The translations under genes and the position numbers were made by a program. From assembly GCA_965214325.1 (NCBI GenBank), contig CBDCBG010000006.1:4464001-4528000 (forward strand): DNA of 64,000 nucleotides, read 5' to 3'. Source of the DNA: JAJEFO01 sp965214325. Its GTDB lineage: Bacteria; Pseudomonadota; Alphaproteobacteria; Rhodobacterales; Rhodobacteraceae. Below are positions 6,513-16,212 of this stretch, in pieces (positions within the stretch are counted from its first letter, which is position 1; every line of letters starts with the position of its first letter). The notes beneath the pieces were generated by a model. The model did not search any database. It saw nothing but the letters and a program-made list of their open reading frames with translations, and was not told the origin of the DNA.

Positions 6513-9260
6513 ATGACCGTGACGTTCACCATGGACGGGGAAGAGGTCTCGGTCGAGGAAGGAACCACGATCTGGGAGGCGGCGCATGGTCGTGGCCTCA
6601 CGATTCCGCATCTATGCCACAAGCCTTCGCCGGGATACCGCCCCGACGGCAACTGCCGCGCCTGCATGGTTGAAGTCGAGGGTGAGCGGACGCTCGTGGC
6701 GTCCTGCATAAGGCCTGTCGACGAGGGAATGGTGGTCCGTACCGACTCAGGGCGTGCGGAAAGGTCCCGGAGGCTCGTGGTCGAGCTGCTTGCGGCCGAC
6801 CAGCCGGAGGCGCCGCATGACCGGTCTTCGCACTTCCGCGCCATGGCGGACGCGACCGGCGTTGCGGAAAGCCGGTTTCCTCCCCTTGAGACGGGTCGGG
6901 TCCCCTTGCTGGACGACAGCCATGTCGCCATGCGCGTCAACCTGGATGCGTGCATCCACTGCAATCTCTGCGTGCGTGCCTGCCGCGAGGTGCAGGTCAA
7001 CGACGTCATCGGGATGGCCGGTCGGGGCCATGACGCAAAGATCGTCTTTGATCAGGACGACCGGATGGGCGTGTCCACCTGCGTGGCATGCGGAGAATGC
7101 GTTCAGGCCTGTCCGACCGGCGCGCTTCTGCCCGCCACGGTTCAGGGTGACAGCAAGGACCACGACCGGGAAGTTGCGAGCGTCTGCCCGTATTGCGGCG
7201 TCGGCTGCCAGATTTCGTTCAAGGTCAAGGACGACAGGATTCTCCATGTCGAAGGCGCCGACGGTCCGGCCAACGAGAGCCGTCTTTGCGTCAAGGGACG
7301 CTTCGGCTTCGACTACGTTGACCACCCGCATCGCCTGACGAAGCCCTTGATCCGTCGCGACGACGCGCCTGCGAAAGGGCTGAACGTCGATCCGGGGAAC
7401 GTCCTGACGCATTTCCGCGAGGCCGGCTGGGACGAGGCGCTTGACGTGGCGGCCAAGGGCATGGCCCGGCTCCGGGACGAGAGAAGCACCTATGTGGCCG
7501 GCTTCGGGTCGGCCAAGTGCTCGAACGAGGAGGCCTATCTCTTCCAGAAGCTCATTCGGCAGGGCTTCGGGCACAACAACGTCGACCATTGCACGCGGCT
7601 CTGCCACGCGTCCTCGGTGGCGGCGCTGCTCGAAAACGTGGGCAGCGGCGCGGTGACCGCCACCTTCAACGAGATCGAGAACGCGAACGTGGCGATCGTC
7701 ATCGGTGCCAATCCGACCGAAAACCATCCCGTCGCGGCAACCTATTTCAAGCAGTTCGCAAAGCGTGGCGGCAAGCTCATCGTAATGGACCCGCGGGGCC
7801 AGGGATTGAAGCGCCACGCCTCTCACATGCTCCAGTTCAAGCCGGGAGCGGACGTGTCGATGCTGAACGCGATCATGTCGGCGATCGTGGAAGAGGGCCT
7901 GTACGACCGTCAGTACATCGAGGCGTTCACGGAAGACTGGGAAGGGATGAAGGAGCACCTGAAGGGTTTCCCGCCCGAGAGGATGGCCGAGGTCTGCGGC
8001 ATCGAGGCGGATGTCCTGCGCGATGTCGCCCGCACCTTCGCGACGGCAAGGGCGGGAATGATCTTCTGGGGCATGGGGATATCCCAGCACATTCACGGTA
8101 CGGACAACTCGAGATGCCTGATTTCACTCGCGCTGATGTGCGGCCAGGTCGGCCGTCCCGGCACGGGTCTTCATCCGCTTCGGGGCCAGAACAACGTGCA
8201 GGGCGCTTCGGATGCGGGGCTGATCCCGATGTTCCTGCCCGACTACAAGAGCGTCACCGATGACGGCGTGCGTTCGGCCTTCACGTCGGTCTGGAAGTCC
8301 GGTGACTTCTCGAACGAAAAGGGGCTCACGGTCGTCGAGATCATGAACGCGGTCCACGATGGCGACATACGCGGCATGTACATCCTTGGAGAGAATCCCG
8401 CGATGTCGGATCCGGACGTCGAGCATGCCCGCGACGCCTTGGCAAAGCTTGATCACCTTGTGGTTCAGGACATTTTCCCGACCGAGACGGCGAATTATGC
8501 GGACGTGATCCTGCCGAGCTCGGCCTGGACCGAGAAGAACGGCACGGTCACCAACACCAACCGCCAGGTTCAGATGGGCCGTCAGGTGGTCCCTCCGCCG
8601 GGCGAAGCCAAGGAGGACTGGTGGATCGTGGTGGAGCTTGCCAGGCGCCTTGGCCTTGACTGGACCTACGGACATCCCTCGGACGTCTTTGCGGAAATGA
8701 AGCTCAACATGGAGTCGCTCGACAACATCACGTGGGATCGGCTCGAGAAGGAAGGCGCAGTCACGTATCCGTCCCTGTCGCCGGAGGATCCTGGCCAGGC
8801 CATTGTCTTCGGCGACGGTTTCCCGAGGCCGGACGGCCGCGCGAAGTTCACGCCTGCCAAGGTGATCCCGCCGGACGAATTGCCGGACGACGAATATCCC
8901 TTCGTCCTCATCACGGGCCGCCAGCTGGAGCACTGGCATACGGGCTCGATGACGCGACGTGCGCAAGTGCTTGATGCGGTGGAACCGGAAGCCAATTGCT
9001 CGCTTCACCCCAAGACGTTGCGCGAACTGGGAGTCATGGCCGGCGACTATGTGCGATTGACGACGCGGCGCGGGTCGATAACGATCATGGCGCGTGCCGA
9101 CCGGGAAGTTGCCGAAGGCAATGTCTTCGTGCCATTTGCCTATGTCGAGGCTGCCGCAAACGTCTTGACGAACCCCTCGCTCGATCCCTTTGGAAAGATT
9201 CCCGAGTTCAAGTTCGCCGCGGTTCGCGTCGAGGCGGCCGAGGCGATCGCGGCCGAATGA
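6513..9260 (+). CDS. fdsA: Formate dehydrogenase alpha subunit (bis-MGD molybdoenzyme)
   Basis: A 915-residue catalytic subunit oxidising formate to CO2. From the N-terminus: a plant-ferredoxin-type 2Fe-2S domain (CHKPSPGYRPDGNCRAC), a NuoG-like section with CIHCNLCVRACREVQ, then CVACGECVQACPTG, then the molybdopterin domain opening with CPYCGVGCQ. The active-site region DHCTRLCHASS supplies a Cys, not selenocysteine. The C-terminal molybdopterin dinucleotide-binding domain has TGRQLEHWHTGSMTR. I chose the ATG at 6513, with GGGAG upstream, because the ferredoxin domain starts there; a further 20 upstream codons look unlike coding sequence. The maturation genes fdsC (FdhD-like) and fdsD do not follow and must lie elsewhere or be absent. 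Confidence 0.93.
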   Translation: MTVTFTMDGEEVSVEEGTTIWEAAHGRGLTIPHLCHKPSPGYRPDGNCRACMVEVEGERTLVASCIRPVDEGMVVRTDSGRAERSRRLVVELLAADQPEAPHDRSSHFRAMADATGVAESRFPPLETGRVPLLDDSHVAMRVNLDACIHCNLCVRACREVQVNDVIGMAGRGHDAKIVFDQDDRMGVSTCVACGECVQACPTGALLPATVQGDSKDHDREVASVCPYCGVGCQISFKVKDDRILHVEGADGPANESRLCVKGRFGFDYVDHPHRLTKPLIRRDDAPAKGLNVDPGNVLTHFREAGWDEALDVAAKGMARLRDERSTYVAGFGSAKCSNEEAYLFQKLIRQGFGHNNVDHCTRLCHASSVAALLENVGSGAVTATFNEIENANVAIVIGANPTENHPVAATYFKQFAKRGGKLIVMDPRGQGLKRHASHMLQFKPGADVSMLNAIMSAIVEEGLYDRQYIEAFTEDWEGMKEHLKGFPPERMAEVCGIEADVLRDVARTFATARAGMIFWGMGISQHIHGTDNSRCLISLALMCGQVGRPGTGLHPLRGQNNVQGASDAGLIPMFLPDYKSVTDDGVRSAFTSVWKSGDFSNEKGLTVVEIMNAVHDGDIRGMYILGENPAMSDPDVEHARDALAKLDHLVVQDIFPTETANYADVILPSSAWTEKNGTVTNTNRQVQMGRQVVPPPGEAKEDWWIVVELARRLGLDWTYGHPSDVFAEMKLNMESLDNITWDRLEKEGAVTYPSLSPEDPGQAIVFGDGFPRPDGRAKFTPAKVIPPDELPDDEYPFVLITGRQLEHWHTGSMTRRAQVLDAVEPEANCSLHPKTLRELGVMAGDYVRLTTRRGSITIMARADREVAEGNVFVPFAYVEAAANVLTNPSLDPFGKIPEFKFAAVRVEAAEAIAAE

Positions 9261-9449
9261 AAGGCGGAGGACCGAGTTGGGCATGGAGGGCATCAGGTGC
9301 GCATGCAGTGCGCGGCTCCGGTTGCCGATGGGCCTCCTTGACGAGTCCGGCACGGCCGCGGCCAGCATGCCTGCCTCGGTCGCTGCCGTCTGGCCGCACG
9401 GGACGTCAAGACTGGAAATCCACAACCAATGACTCAGCAGGAAGCTACA

Positions 9450-11117
9450 ATGTCGGATATTGAAATCGCGCGTGATGCAACGAAGGAACCGATACAGGAA
9501 ATAGGTGAGAGGCTGGGCATTCCGTCGGAGCACCTTCTCCCCTATGGCCACGACAAGGCCAAGGTTTCCCAAGGGTTCATCGACTCGGTCAAGGGCGGCA
9601 AGGACGGCAAGCTCGTTCTGGTCACCGCCGTGAACCCGACGCCTGCCGGAGAGGGCAAGACCACGACAACCGTTGGTCTCGGCGACGGCCTGAATGCCAT
9701 TGGCAAGAAAGCGATGATCTGCATCCGGGAGGCCTCGCTCGGGCCCAATTTCGGGATGAAGGGCGGAGCCGCCGGTGGCGGGCATGCGCAGGTCGTTCCG
9801 ATGGAAGACATGAATCTCCATTTTACCGGAGATTTCCATGCCATCACCTCGGCGCATTCGCTTCTGTCCGCGATGATGGACAATCACATCTACTGGGGCA
9901 ATGAGCAGGACATCGACGTTCGTCGTGTCGCGTGGCGTCGCGTCGTTGACATGAACGACCGTGCCTTGAGGCAGGTAACCCTGTCGCTTGGAGGCGTGGC
10001 GAACGGTTTCCCGCGAGAGGGCGGATTTGACATCACGGTGGCGTCCGAGGTCATGGCCATTCTCTGCCTGGCCACGGATCTCAAGGACTTGCAGAAACGC
10101 CTCGGCGACATGATCGTCGCGTATCGCCGCGATCGCTCGCCAGTGTTCTGCCGCGACATCAAGGCTGACGGCGCGATGACCGTTCTCCTGAAGGATGCGA
10201 TGCAGCCAAACCTCGTGCAGACGCTGGAGAACAATCCGGCATTTGTTCACGGCGGGCCGTTCGCGAACATCGCTCATGGCTGCAACTCGGTCATCGCGAC
10301 CACGACCGCGCTCAAGCTCTCGGACTATGTCGTGACGGAAGCGGGCTTCGGCGCCGATCTGGGTGCCGAGAAGTTCCTCAACATCAAGTGCCGCAAGGCC
10401 GGTCTCAAGCCTGCAGCCGTAGTCATCGTGGCTACCGTGCGCGCGCTGAAGATGAACGGCGGCGTTGAAAGGGGCGATCTAGGCATGGAGAACGCCGAAG
10501 CCGTCAGGAAAGGTTGCGCCAACCTTGGCCGGCACCTTGAGAACATCAAGCAGTTTGGCGTTCCCGCCGTCGTCGCGATCAACCATTTCGTGGCGGATAC
10601 GGATGCCGAAGTCCAGGAAGTGGTGAGCTATGTGAAAGAGCACGGTTCGGAAGCCGTGGTGTCCAGGCACTGGGCTGACGGATCGAAGGGCTCTGCCGAA
10701 CTTGCGCGGAAGGTGGTCGAGACAATTGATCAGAAAGAGTCGCAATACGCTCCCCTGTATCCCGACGAGATGCCGCTCTTCGAGAAGATCGAAGCCGTCG
10801 CCAAGCGCATCTACCGTGCAGACGAGGTATTGGCTGACCAGAAGATCCGTGACCAGCTCAAGCTCTGGGAAGAGCAGGGCTACGGTAGCTTGCCGGTCTG
10901 CATGGCAAAGACCCAGTATTCCTTCACGACCGATCCCAGCAGACGCGGCGCTCCAACTGGCCACAGCCTTCCGGTCCGGGAAGTGCGACTATCGGCAGGG
11001 GCTGGGTTCATTGTCGTGATCTGCGGCGAGATCATGACGATGCCGGGCTTGCCGCGCGTGCCGGCTGCCGAGTCCATTTGCCTCAACGATGCGGGAGAGA
11101 TCGAGGGACTCTTCTAG
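9450..11117 (+). CDS. fhs: Formate-tetrahydrofolate ligase
   Basis: A 555-residue formyltetrahydrofolate synthetase, which interconverts formate, ATP and THF with 10-formyl-THF. The P-loop TPAGEGKTTTTVGLGDGL and the following SLGPNFGMKGGAAGGGHAQV are diagnostic, and length is normal. AGGAAG lies 6 nt before the ATG at 9450; an ATG 21 nt upstream (9429) is in frame but has no ribosome-binding site. It follows the formate dehydrogenase genes on the same strand. In methylated-amine users this enzyme can run in reverse, releasing formate for the dehydrogenase, which matches the downstream locus. The 189 bp before it hold no convincing fdsD or other gene. Confidence 0.95.
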   Translation: MSDIEIARDATKEPIQEIGERLGIPSEHLLPYGHDKAKVSQGFIDSVKGGKDGKLVLVTAVNPTPAGEGKTTTTVGLGDGLNAIGKKAMICIREASLGPNFGMKGGAAGGGHAQVVPMEDMNLHFTGDFHAITSAHSLLSAMMDNHIYWGNEQDIDVRRVAWRRVVDMNDRALRQVTLSLGGVANGFPREGGFDITVASEVMAILCLATDLKDLQKRLGDMIVAYRRDRSPVFCRDIKADGAMTVLLKDAMQPNLVQTLENNPAFVHGGPFANIAHGCNSVIATTTALKLSDYVVTEAGFGADLGAEKFLNIKCRKAGLKPAAVVIVATVRALKMNGGVERGDLGMENAEAVRKGCANLGRHLENIKQFGVPAVVAINHFVADTDAEVQEVVSYVKEHGSEAVVSRHWADGSKGSAELARKVVETIDQKESQYAPLYPDEMPLFEKIEAVAKRIYRADEVLADQKIRDQLKLWEEQGYGSLPVCMAKTQYSFTTDPSRRGAPTGHSLPVREVRLSAGAGFIVVICGEIMTMPGLPRVPAAESICLNDAGEIEGLF

Positions 11118-11477
11118 AATCCCCGGTTCGGCGCATCGCGCTTGTTGCAGCGCGCGGGAACTGGTGGCGATTCATTCAGCCAATGCGCGAAGAGCCGCAA
11201 AAGGTCCTTTGGTTCGTACTCTCCGCAAGGATTTGAAGCGCAATCAGACGATGTACTCCAACCGACGACCACAAGGTTGTCGTGCCTTGCCGTGCAGGCG
11301 TGCCCGTGCAGGTCTGGCAGCGCTGCATCACGCATGGAGGGGCAAGGAAGATTCCGAAGCGACGTCAATTTGGCGCAAGATGCCCTGACTGAACGGTGCA
11401 AAAAATTTACCAATTGATAAAATCTCTGAGTATGGCATTCTGCAGTGCGTGAGACAAATCGCGTCGGAGCCCGCCAC
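11118..11477. other. Intergenic region between fhs and preT
   Basis: 360 bp without a gene I can support. It contains the likely pyrimidine-catabolism promoter near its right end, where an AT-rich segment with a RutR-like site is found (11406-11421). No terminator with a run of T follows fhs. Confidence 0.5.
11406..11421. promoter_or_regulatory. RutR-like operator upstream of preT
   Basis: TTTACCAATTGATAAA is a near-palindrome centred on AATT and shares its core with the perfect site at 14905-14918. It lies 57 bp upstream of the preT start codon. The RutR consensus is TTGACCA..TGGTCAA; this copy deviates in the outer bases, so binding would be weaker. The call rests on similarity to the second site and on the regulator encoded nearby. 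Confidence 0.5.
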
Positions 11478-12860
11478 ATGGCCAACAATCCGTTCACACC
11501 AGGAGTTGTCGCAGGACGCCTTTCGTCCGAAGCGCTGGACCAGAACTTCGCTGACCTCCATCCGCCGCTCGACAGTCATGAAGCGCTTGTAGCGGCCGAC
11601 CGTTGCTACTTCTGTCACGACGCACCATGCGTGGCTGCATGTCCAACCACAATCGACATTCCGCTCTTCATCCGGCAGATCGCCACGGGCACTCCCGAAG
11701 CCGCCGCCAGGACGATCTTCGACCAGAACATACTTGGCGGCATGTGTGCACGTGTCTGTCCGACGGAAACGCTCTGTGAAGAAGCCTGCGTGCGGGAGAT
11801 GGCAGAGGGCCGGCCGGTCGAGATCGGGCGGCTTCAGCGATTTGCCACTGACATCATGATGGCCAGGGACAGCCACCCCTATGGACGCGCCGACGGGACC
11901 GGCAAGCGGGTGGCGGTGGTTGGCGCGGGTCCAGCAGGGCTGGCATGCGCCCACCGGCTGGCAATGCACGGCCATGAAGTCGTCATATTCGATGCACGGC
12001 CAAAGCCAGGCGGACTGAACGAGTACGGCATTGCCAGCTACAAGACGATCGATGGATTCGCCCAGGCCGAGATCGAGTGGCTGCTCGGTGTCGGCGGGAT
12101 CAAGATGAAGCAGGGCACGCGACTCCCGGACGCGCTTGATCTCGATGAACTGATCAAGGATCACGACGCGGTTTTCCTGGGCATAGGACTTGTCGGAGTG
12201 AATGCGCTGCGGGTCGAGGGAGAAGACCTGCAGGGCGTCGATGACGCGGTCGAGTTCATCGCGGACCTGCGCCAGGCGGACGACTTGTCCAACCTTGCCG
12301 TTGGCCGCAACGTCGTCGTGGTCGGCGGGGGCATGACAGCGATTGATGCGGCCGTTCAGTCCAGGCTCCTTGGCGCCGAGAGGGTCACCATCGTCTACCG
12401 ACGCGGACGGGACCGGATGTCGGCGAGTCGCTACGAACAGGAACTTGCCACCTCGAAGGGGGTGCGCATCGTCACGCATGCACGACCCGTGCGCGTGATC
12501 GGCAACGGCGCGGTGCAAGAGGTGGAGTTCGAGTATACGCGCGACGGCGCGAACGGCCTCGAAAGCGCCGGGGAGACCTTCCGCCTGGCAGCCGACCAGG
12601 TGTTCAAGGCCATCGGCCAGACTCTGGAAGGTGCGCCAGAGGCGCTGCGGATCGATGGCGGCAAGATCAGGACAGACGGTTCCGGGCGCACTTCGCTGCC
12701 AGGTGTCTGGGCGGGTGGCGATTGCGCCACGGGCGGGGACGACCTGACGGTGACAGCGGTGGCGGAAGGTCGCGACGCGGCGGAGGACATCCACAAGACA
12801 GTTCTTGCCGGCCAGGAGACGGCCAACGAGACGCCCCGTCCCGGGAGTGAGTCGGGCTGA
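11478..12860 (+). CDS. preT: NAD-dependent dihydropyrimidine dehydrogenase, subunit PreT
   Basis: A 460-residue flavoprotein subunit that passes electrons between NAD(H) and the PreA subunit in reduction of uracil and thymine. The N-terminus has the cysteine-rich iron-sulfur region typical of GltD/PreT proteins: CYFCHDAPCVAACPTTIDIP, then GMCARVCPTETLCEEAC. An FAD-binding GAGPAGLACAHRLA and an NAD-binding GGGMTAIDAA follow. I chose the ATG at 11478 with GGAG 7 nt upstream; an earlier in-frame ATG (11445) has no site. preA follows after 20 bp, so they form an operon. A RutR-like site lies upstream. Confidence 0.92.
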   Translation: MANNPFTPGVVAGRLSSEALDQNFADLHPPLDSHEALVAADRCYFCHDAPCVAACPTTIDIPLFIRQIATGTPEAAARTIFDQNILGGMCARVCPTETLCEEACVREMAEGRPVEIGRLQRFATDIMMARDSHPYGRADGTGKRVAVVGAGPAGLACAHRLAMHGHEVVIFDARPKPGGLNEYGIASYKTIDGFAQAEIEWLLGVGGIKMKQGTRLPDALDLDELIKDHDAVFLGIGLVGVNALRVEGEDLQGVDDAVEFIADLRQADDLSNLAVGRNVVVVGGGMTAIDAAVQSRLLGAERVTIVYRRGRDRMSASRYEQELATSKGVRIVTHARPVRVIGNGAVQEVEFEYTRDGANGLESAGETFRLAADQVFKAIGQTLEGAPEALRIDGGKIRTDGSGRTSLPGVWAGGDCATGGDDLTVTAVAEGRDAAEDIHKTVLAGQETANETPRPGSESG

Positions 12861-12880
12861 GCCCGGAAAGGAGGAACGCC

Positions 12881-14185
12881 ATGGCCAACCTGGCATGTGA
12901 ATTCGTCGGTATCAGGTCGCCCAATCCGTTCTGGCTGGCATCGGCGCCGCCCACGGACAAGGAATACAACATCCGCCGCGCCTTCGAGGCCGGATGGGGA
13001 GGGGTGGTCTGGAAGACCCTCGGCGAAGACGGGCCTCCCATCGTCAACGTCAACGGGCCGCGCTACGGCGCGGTCTGGGGCGCTGACCGGCGCCTTCTCG
13101 GGCTCAACAACATCGAGCTCATCACGGATCGCCCGCTCGAAACGAACCTGAGGGAGATCAAGGCGGTCAAGCGCGACTATCCGGACCGTGCCGTCGTCGT
13201 GTCGCTGATGGTGCCGTGCGTCGAGGATGCATGGACGGCGATCCTGCCGCATGTCGAGGATACCGGTGCCGACGGCGTCGAGTTGAATTTCGGCTGTCCG
13301 CACGGGATGAGCGAGCGCGGCATGGGCAGCGCGGTCGGTCAGGTGCCCGACTACATCGAGATGGTGACACGCTGGTGCAAGCAGAATACCCGCATGCCGG
13401 TCATAGTGAAGCTGACGCCCAACATCAACGACATCCGCTACCCGGCGCGAGCGGCCAAGGCGGGCGGGGCCGATGCCGTGTCGCTGATCAACACGGTGTC
13501 GTCAATCACTTCCGTGAACCTCGACACGTTCAGCCCCGAGCCGTCCATTGACGGCAAGGGCACGCACGGCGGATATTGCGGTCCCGCGGTCAAGCCCATT
13601 GCGCTCAACATGGTTGCGCAGATCGCCCGCGATCCCGAAACGGAGGGGCTGCCCGTTTCGGGCATCGGCGGCGTGACGACGTGGCGCGACGCGGCTGAAT
13701 TCCTGGCGCTCGGAGCTGGCAACGTGCAGGTCTGCACCGCCGTCATGACCTACGGATTCAAGATCGTGAAGGAAATGGTCTCGGGTCTCGGCGACTGGAT
13801 GGACGGGAAGGGCCATGCATCGGTCGAAGACGTCGTGGGCCGCGCGGTGCCAAACTTCACTGACTGGCAGTACCTGAACCTGAACTACGTGACCAAGGCC
13901 CGGATCGACCAGGATCTCTGCATTGGTTGCGGGCGATGCTTCGCGGCATGCGAGGATACGTCGCACCAGGCGATCGCGATAAGGCCCGGGAGGAAGTTCG
14001 AGGTCATCGATGAGGAGTGCGTGGCCTGCAACCTGTGTGTCAATGTCTGCCCGGTGGAAGATTGCATCACGATGGAAGAGCTCGAACCCGGTGCCGTTGA
14101 TCCGCGCACGGGCCAGGACGTGGTTGCAGACTGCGCCGACTGGACGACGCATCCCAACAATCCGGGCACCTGCGCCGCCGAATGA
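12881..14185 (+). CDS. preA: NAD-dependent dihydropyrimidine dehydrogenase, subunit PreA
   Basis: A 434-residue catalytic subunit reducing the 5,6 double bond of uracil or thymine. Residues 1-310 form the FMN-binding TIM barrel of dihydroorotate-dehydrogenase type, opening with SPNPFWLASAPPTD and including NFGCPHGMSERGMGSAVGQ around the active-site loop. The C-terminus carries two 4Fe-4S motifs, CIGCGRCFAACEDT and CVACNLCVNVCPVEDC. Length is normal. AAAGGAGG lies just before the ATG. It is convergent with the TetR-type regulator. Confidence 0.95.
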   Translation: MANLACEFVGIRSPNPFWLASAPPTDKEYNIRRAFEAGWGGVVWKTLGEDGPPIVNVNGPRYGAVWGADRRLLGLNNIELITDRPLETNLREIKAVKRDYPDRAVVVSLMVPCVEDAWTAILPHVEDTGADGVELNFGCPHGMSERGMGSAVGQVPDYIEMVTRWCKQNTRMPVIVKLTPNINDIRYPARAAKAGGADAVSLINTVSSITSVNLDTFSPEPSIDGKGTHGGYCGPAVKPIALNMVAQIARDPETEGLPVSGIGGVTTWRDAAEFLALGAGNVQVCTAVMTYGFKIVKEMVSGLGDWMDGKGHASVEDVVGRAVPNFTDWQYLNLNYVTKARIDQDLCIGCGRCFAACEDTSHQAIAIRPGRKFEVIDEECVACNLCVNVCPVEDCITMEELEPGAVDPRTGQDVVADCADWTTHPNNPGTCAAE

Positions 14186-14213
14186 AGAGCAGGACCCACG
14201 AAGGCGGTTCCGT

Positions 14214-14891
14214 TCACTTTGGAGTCAACGCCGTCCGGTAAAGATGCGTCAGGAACGTTGCTGCATCGTCGAAGTGCTGCGCGCGCCGGGACCGGAGAAT
14301 TCCGCGCACCTGCGCGTCAAAGTCCGCGTAGTGCTGCGTCGTGGCCCAGATCGAGAATATCAGGTGGTAGGGGTCGACCTCGGCGATTCCGCCCTCGGCC
14401 GCCCATTTGCGGACCAGCGACGCCTTTTCGTCCACCAGCGCCTTTAGCGGACCCTCGATGATGTCGAGGATGTGCGGGGCGCCCTGAACGATCTCGTTCG
14501 CGAACAGACGGCTTTCGCGCGGCAGTTCGCGGGCCATGTCGAGCTTTCGCATTGCGTAACGTACAATCTCGTCGACCGGCTCGCCGCCGGAGTCCAGCGC
14601 TCGAAGTGGGGCCAGCCAGGTATCGAGAAGCTCGGACAGGAGCGCACGGTGAATGGCTTCCTTGGACTTGAAGTAGTAGAGAAGGTTGGGCTTTGACAGG
14701 CTGGCTGCCCGAGCGATCTCGTCCAGTGTCGCGCCTCGGAACCCGGCTCTCGAGAACACTTCGAGCGCCGCATCCAGGATTGCGTTGATGTTCTTTTCCT
14801 GAATCCGCGTCCGTGCGGCTGCTTCTGGCATGGCCATGCTGATGTCCGTGGTGGGAAGCGGACTGAACTCCTTGACTGCGCGTCGCTCCAT
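14214..14891 (-). CDS. rutR: TetR-family regulator, RutR-type pyrimidine utilisation repressor
   Basis: A 225-residue TetR regulator. The helix-turn-helix is FRGATLDEIARAASLSKPNL followed by LYYFKSKEAI, and the C-terminal domain matches RutR (ANEIVQGAPHILDIIEGPLK). RutR binds uracil and controls pyrimidine breakdown. The gene sits between preA and the hydrolase genes, and a perfect RutR-type palindrome lies only 14 bp upstream of its start, so it probably autoregulates while controlling the divergent hydrolase. No good ribosome-binding site is seen for the ATG at 14891; the ATG at 14837 is possible. Confidence 0.85.
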   Translation of the reverse strand: MERRAVKEFSPLPTTDISMAMPEAAARTRIQEKNINAILDAALEVFSRAGFRGATLDEIARAASLSKPNLLYYFKSKEAIHRALLSELLDTWLAPLRALDSGGEPVDEIVRYAMRKLDMARELPRESRLFANEIVQGAPHILDIIEGPLKALVDEKASLVRKWAAEGGIAEVDPYHLIFSIWATTQHYADFDAQVRGILRSRRAQHFDDAATFLTHLYRTALTPK

Positions 14892-14904
14892 GGTAGCGTG
14901 ATCC

Positions 14905-14918
14905 TGACCAATTGGTCA
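14905..14918. promoter_or_regulatory. RutR operator (perfect palindrome)
   Basis: TGACCAATTGGTCA is a perfect 14-bp palindrome fitting the published RutR consensus. It lies in the 70-bp divergent region between the rutR-like gene and the ureidopropionase gene, so one protein could act on both promoters. A weaker relative is at 11406-11421. Confidence 0.8.
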
Positions 14919-14961
14919 AACTCTTCGGCAATGGGAGAGTCGGACAGGAGGGAGCACTGCC

Positions 14962-16212
14962 ATGGCGGCGCCGGGGGAAAATCTCAGGATTGACGGGGAG
15001 CGTCTCTGGGACGCGATTATGGAAATGGCCAGGATCGGCCCCGGAGTTGCCGGCGGCAACAATCGTCAGGCCCTGACCGATGAAGACGGCGAGGGACGCG
15101 CGCTGTTCCAGCGCTGGTGCGTGGAAGCCGGCTGCTCCTTGGGTGTCGACGAGATGGGCAACATGTTCGCCCGCCGCGAGGGCGCCGATCCGGACGCATT
15201 GCCCGTGTATGTTGGAAGCCATCTCGACACGCAGCCGACGGGCGGCAAGTACGACGGCGTCCTGGGCGTTCTGGGCGGTCTGGAAATCGTCAGGACGCTG
15301 AATGACCTGGGCATCGAGACCCGCCATCCCATCGTTGTGGCCAACTGGACCAACGAGGAGGGCACGCGGTTCGCCCCGCCGATGCTGGCCTCGGGTGTAT
15401 TCGCTGGCAAGCATGACCGCGAATGGGCCTATGACCGCGTGGACGCGGACGGCAGGCGCTTTGGCGACGAGCTGGAGCGCATTGGATGGAAGGGGGTCGA
15501 GACGGTCGGTGACCGGAAGATGAAGGCCTTCTTCGAGCTTCATATCGAACAGGGCCCCATTCTGGAGGCCGAGGGGAAGGACATCGGCGTCGTCACTCAC
15601 GGCCAGGGCCTTCGCTGGATCGAATGCACGATTTCCGGAAAGGAGAGCCACACGGGCTCGACCCCGATGCACATGCGCAAGAATGCAGGCCGCGGGCTGG
15701 CACTGGTGACCGAGCTCGTGCACGAGATAGCAATGGCGAACCAGCCGAACGCCGTCGGCGCGATCGGCCACATCGACGTTCATCCAAACAGCCGCAACAT
15801 CATCCCGGGAAAGGTGCTGTTCACCGTGGACATGCGCACGCATCTCCTGGACAAGCTCGACGCCATGGTCGACGAATTCGAGGAACGGGCACCGAAACTC
15901 TGCGAGGGAACAGGAACCGAGTTTGCATGCGAGATCGTCGGCCAGTTCGATCCGCCGGCCTTTGACGAGGATTGCGTCAATGCAGTTCGCGATGCGGCCG
16001 ATCGACTGGGTTACAGCCACATGGACCTCGTCAGCGGCGCCGGTCACGACGCCTGCTGGATCAACGACGTGGCTCCCACGGCAATGGTGATGTGTCCCTG
16101 CGTGGACGGATTGAGCCACAACGAGGAGGAGGAGATTACGCCGGATTGGGCTCGCGCCGGCGCAGACGTGCTGTTTCACGCCGTGGTCGATGTGGCGGAG
16201 GTCGTGGAGTGA
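14962..16212 (+). CDS. Beta-ureidopropionase / N-carbamoyl amino acid hydrolase (M20 family)
   Basis: A 416-residue zinc amidohydrolase of the hydantoinase/carbamoylase type. It would cleave N-carbamoyl-beta-alanine to beta-alanine, CO2 and ammonia, the last step of reductive pyrimidine degradation. Metal-binding and family motifs are clear: GSHLDTQPTGGKYDGVLG, WTNEEGTRFAPPM, LHIEQGPILE, and SHTGSTPM in the lid domain. AGGAGGGA precedes the ATG. It is first in the rightward operon and sits directly beside the RutR operator. Genes of this role are often named pydC; specificity for carbamoyl-beta-alanine over other carbamoyl amino acids is inferred from the neighbours. Confidence 0.88.
   Translation: MAAPGENLRIDGERLWDAIMEMARIGPGVAGGNNRQALTDEDGEGRALFQRWCVEAGCSLGVDEMGNMFARREGADPDALPVYVGSHLDTQPTGGKYDGVLGVLGGLEIVRTLNDLGIETRHPIVVANWTNEEGTRFAPPMLASGVFAGKHDREWAYDRVDADGRRFGDELERIGWKGVETVGDRKMKAFFELHIEQGPILEAEGKDIGVVTHGQGLRWIECTISGKESHTGSTPMHMRKNAGRGLALVTELVHEIAMANQPNAVGAIGHIDVHPNSRNIIPGKVLFTVDMRTHLLDKLDAMVDEFEERAPKLCEGTGTEFACEIVGQFDPPAFDEDCVNAVRDAADRLGYSHMDLVSGAGHDACWINDVAPTAMVMCPCVDGLSHNEEEEITPDWARAGADVLFHAVVDVAEVVE

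Noticed and set aside
7560..7640. Selenocysteine formate dehydrogenase
   Set aside because: The active-site position is an ordinary Cys codon in DHCTRLCHASS; no TGA is present.
9283..9432. Possible fdsD between fdsA and fhs
   Set aside because: The roughly 49-residue frame has no resemblance to FdsD and no clear ribosome-binding site.
8124..10277. 717-codon minus-strand open frame across fdsA and fhs
   Set aside because: Antisense to two well-recognised genes, no motifs, codon use typical of the complement of GC-rich genes.
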